NCBI GenBank assembly: GCA_019348475.1
Contig: JAHWJJ010000215.1
Location: 1 to 7,579, forward strand
Origin: Gemmatimonadota bacterium
GTDB taxonomy: Bacteria > Gemmatimonadota > Gemmatimonadetes > Longimicrobiales > Longimicrobiaceae
Reading direction: 5' to 3'
DNA: 7,579 nucleotides
The notes under the pieces were generated by a model. That model was given only the letters and a program-made list of their open reading frames with translations, did not search any database and was not told the origin of the DNA. Shown here piece after piece: positions 6,925-7,579 of this stretch. The first letter of the stretch is position 1. Each line of letters starts with the position of its first letter. A program made the position numbers and the translations under genes.

Positions 6925-6965
6925 CGCCGGCCGAGGAATCTACTCACCCGTGCTCGTGGCCTGCC
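6925..6965. repeat. 41-bp dispersed repeat, copy 2 (GAGGAATCTACTC core)
   Basis: Partner of 4949-4989, same orientation and no gaps. The core GAGGAATCTACTC is at 6933-6945, and the right end GTGGCCTGCC is at 6956-6965. It lies about 260 nt upstream of the nuclease start and about 275 nt downstream of the oxidoreductase stop. Together the two copies form direct repeats bracketing the nuclease gene over about 2.0 kb. Confidence 0.75.
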
Positions 6966-7100
6966 GCACGCCCGGCACTCGAGGGGCCGCATCAACCCCA
7001 CGTCGCTCTGCCCCAGCATAGAAAGAGACCGGATGGAATTCTGGCGCGCGCTGTTCGGTGCCCGCCCGGGCGGCGTGCCTGGATCCGCGCGTCGATGCGA

Positions 7101-7120
7101 CCGGCCCGCTGAAGGGCCGG
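7101..7120 (-). terminator. GC hairpin 3' of the oxidoreductase gene
   Basis: CCGGCCC (7101-7107) pairs perfectly with GGGCCGG (7114-7120) around a 6-nt loop, GCTGAA. It lies about 120 nt beyond the stop of the minus-strand oxidoreductase gene. It is short and lacks a T tract on either strand. Such hairpins also arise by chance in DNA this GC-rich, so the terminator call is tentative. Confidence 0.25.
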
Positions 7121-7238
7121 CAGCAGCATCCTCCCATCCTCCGGCTCGTGCTGATCCGCGTTCCCTGTGCAGATACGGACGGACGGCCTCGCCGTCGTCG
7201 CACGTAATCGGCGGCAGCGTCTCGCGGTGTAGTTTACG

Positions 7239-7579
7239 TCAATCGGGGACGAAGAGCACCGGCGCGGCCGTCGCCCGGGGCGCCACGTCCGGGAACGATC
7301 CGCGGCCGAAGAACACCTTGTGCGCGGCGGCGCGGAACGGGGGCAGGCGGAGCGCGGCACACGCCAGCTCCGCCGCGGCGGGCGAGCGCACCGCCGCCAG
7401 CAGCCGGCGCAAGAGGAGGCGGCTGCGGAAGCGGGCGCGCAGGGCGGCGCCGTCGTACGGCGCCAGAGCGGCCGCGTCGCCCGACGCCAGGGCCGCGCCG
7501 GCCACCGCGGCCGCCAGCGCCGAGAGGCGGAGGCACGGGTCCAGCCCGCCCGCCGTGAGCGGCGACACCGCCCCGGCGG
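7239..7579 (-). CDS. FAD-dependent oxidoreductase, C-terminal fragment (cut by window edge)
   Basis: About 112 residues are visible; the 5' part lies beyond the right edge. The visible part begins with PGAVSPLTAGGLDP, resembling the conserved segment after the second FAD-contacting Gly-Asp motif in geranylgeranyl-reductase-like and UbiH-like flavoproteins (family pattern roughly GDAAG-x-VSP-x-TGGG). An Ala-rich helix follows (LSALAAAVAGAALASGDAAAL), where these families typically have a helix packing over the flavin, then an Arg/Leu-rich helical tail (RARFRSRLLLRRLLAAVRSP) ending in VLFVPD. The GTG at 7568 is an internal valine codon, not the start, because the frame continues to the window edge in good agreement with the motif. 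The nucleotide-binding GxGxxG fold is outside the window, so reductase, monooxygenase or halogenase-type activity cannot be distinguished. Confidence 0.6.
   Translation of the reverse strand, partial: AGAVSPLTAGGLDPCLRLSALAAAVAGAALASGDAAALAPYDGAALRARFRSRLLLRRLLAAVRSPAAAELACAALRLPPFRAAAHKVFFGRGSFPDVAPRATAAPVLFVPD

Larger units (their letters stand above)
6664..7238. other. 575-bp gene-free region upstream of the nuclease gene
   Basis: No open frame here has recognisable protein features; frames that cross it are short, Arg-rich and run through the repeat. It contains a ribosome-binding GGAG for the nuclease gene (6669-6672), copy 2 of the 41-bp repeat (6925-6965) and a 7-bp GC hairpin (7101-7120). 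I find no convincing minus-strand promoter for the nuclease gene, and no tRNA or known riboswitch shape. Confidence 0.5.

Noticed and set aside
6704..7021. Plus-strand 105-codon frame in the long gene-free region.
   Set aside because: It is rich in Arg, Gly and Ala, reads through the 41-bp repeat, and has no recognisable motif or convincing ribosome site.
7063..7072. Palindrome CGCCCGGGCG in the gene-free region.
   Set aside because: A 10-bp pure-GC palindrome is common by chance in DNA this GC-rich, and nothing nearby suggests an operator.

Overview
The window is high-GC DNA (codon third positions almost all G or C) carrying three complete protein genes and the 3' end of a fourth, separated by repeat-rich intergenic DNA. 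High GC, single-gene transcription units, lipoprotein and periplasmic exports, and short octamer tandem arrays between genes suggest a Gram-negative soil-type bacterium. My best guess is Gemmatimonadota (Longimicrobium-like), from recollection of similar intergenic repeats; no marker gene here proves it.

Layout, left to right. (1) Positions 1-145: nonamer-like repeat remnants and a weak hairpin, lying 3' of the first gene. (2) 146-2248, minus: an NhaC-family Na+/H+ antiporter with an added signal peptide, an Ala/Pro linker and a small beta-rich periplasmic domain. (3) 2249-2549: a divergent promoter region holding two adjacent 8-bp tandem arrays and a TAGAAT box. (4) 2550-4814, plus: a multi-pass membrane protein fused to a spermidine-synthase-like methyltransferase-fold domain (fused MFS/spermidine synthase family), starting at TTG. 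(5) 4815-5175: a convergent intergenic region with a third octamer array that begins inside the preceding stop codon, a 41-bp repeat copy and a perfect 13-bp hairpin. (6) 5176-6663, minus: a secreted lipoprotein with an endonuclease/exonuclease/phosphatase (EEP) domain, a PKD domain and a C-terminal beta domain. (7) 6664-7238: gene-free, with the second copy of the 41-bp repeat. (8) 7239-7579, minus: the C-terminal end of an FAD-dependent oxidoreductase, cut by the window edge.

The genes do not form an evident pathway or operon: antiporter and spermidine-synthase-like protein diverge, the latter converges on the nuclease, and the oxidoreductase is separated from the nuclease by about 575 bp. 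I see no phage, transposase, CRISPR array, tRNA or rRNA. The most unusual content is the intergenic repeat architecture: three arrays with a shared 8-bp period and a 41-bp direct repeat bracketing the nuclease gene. I do not see convincing evidence of a new multi-gene system.
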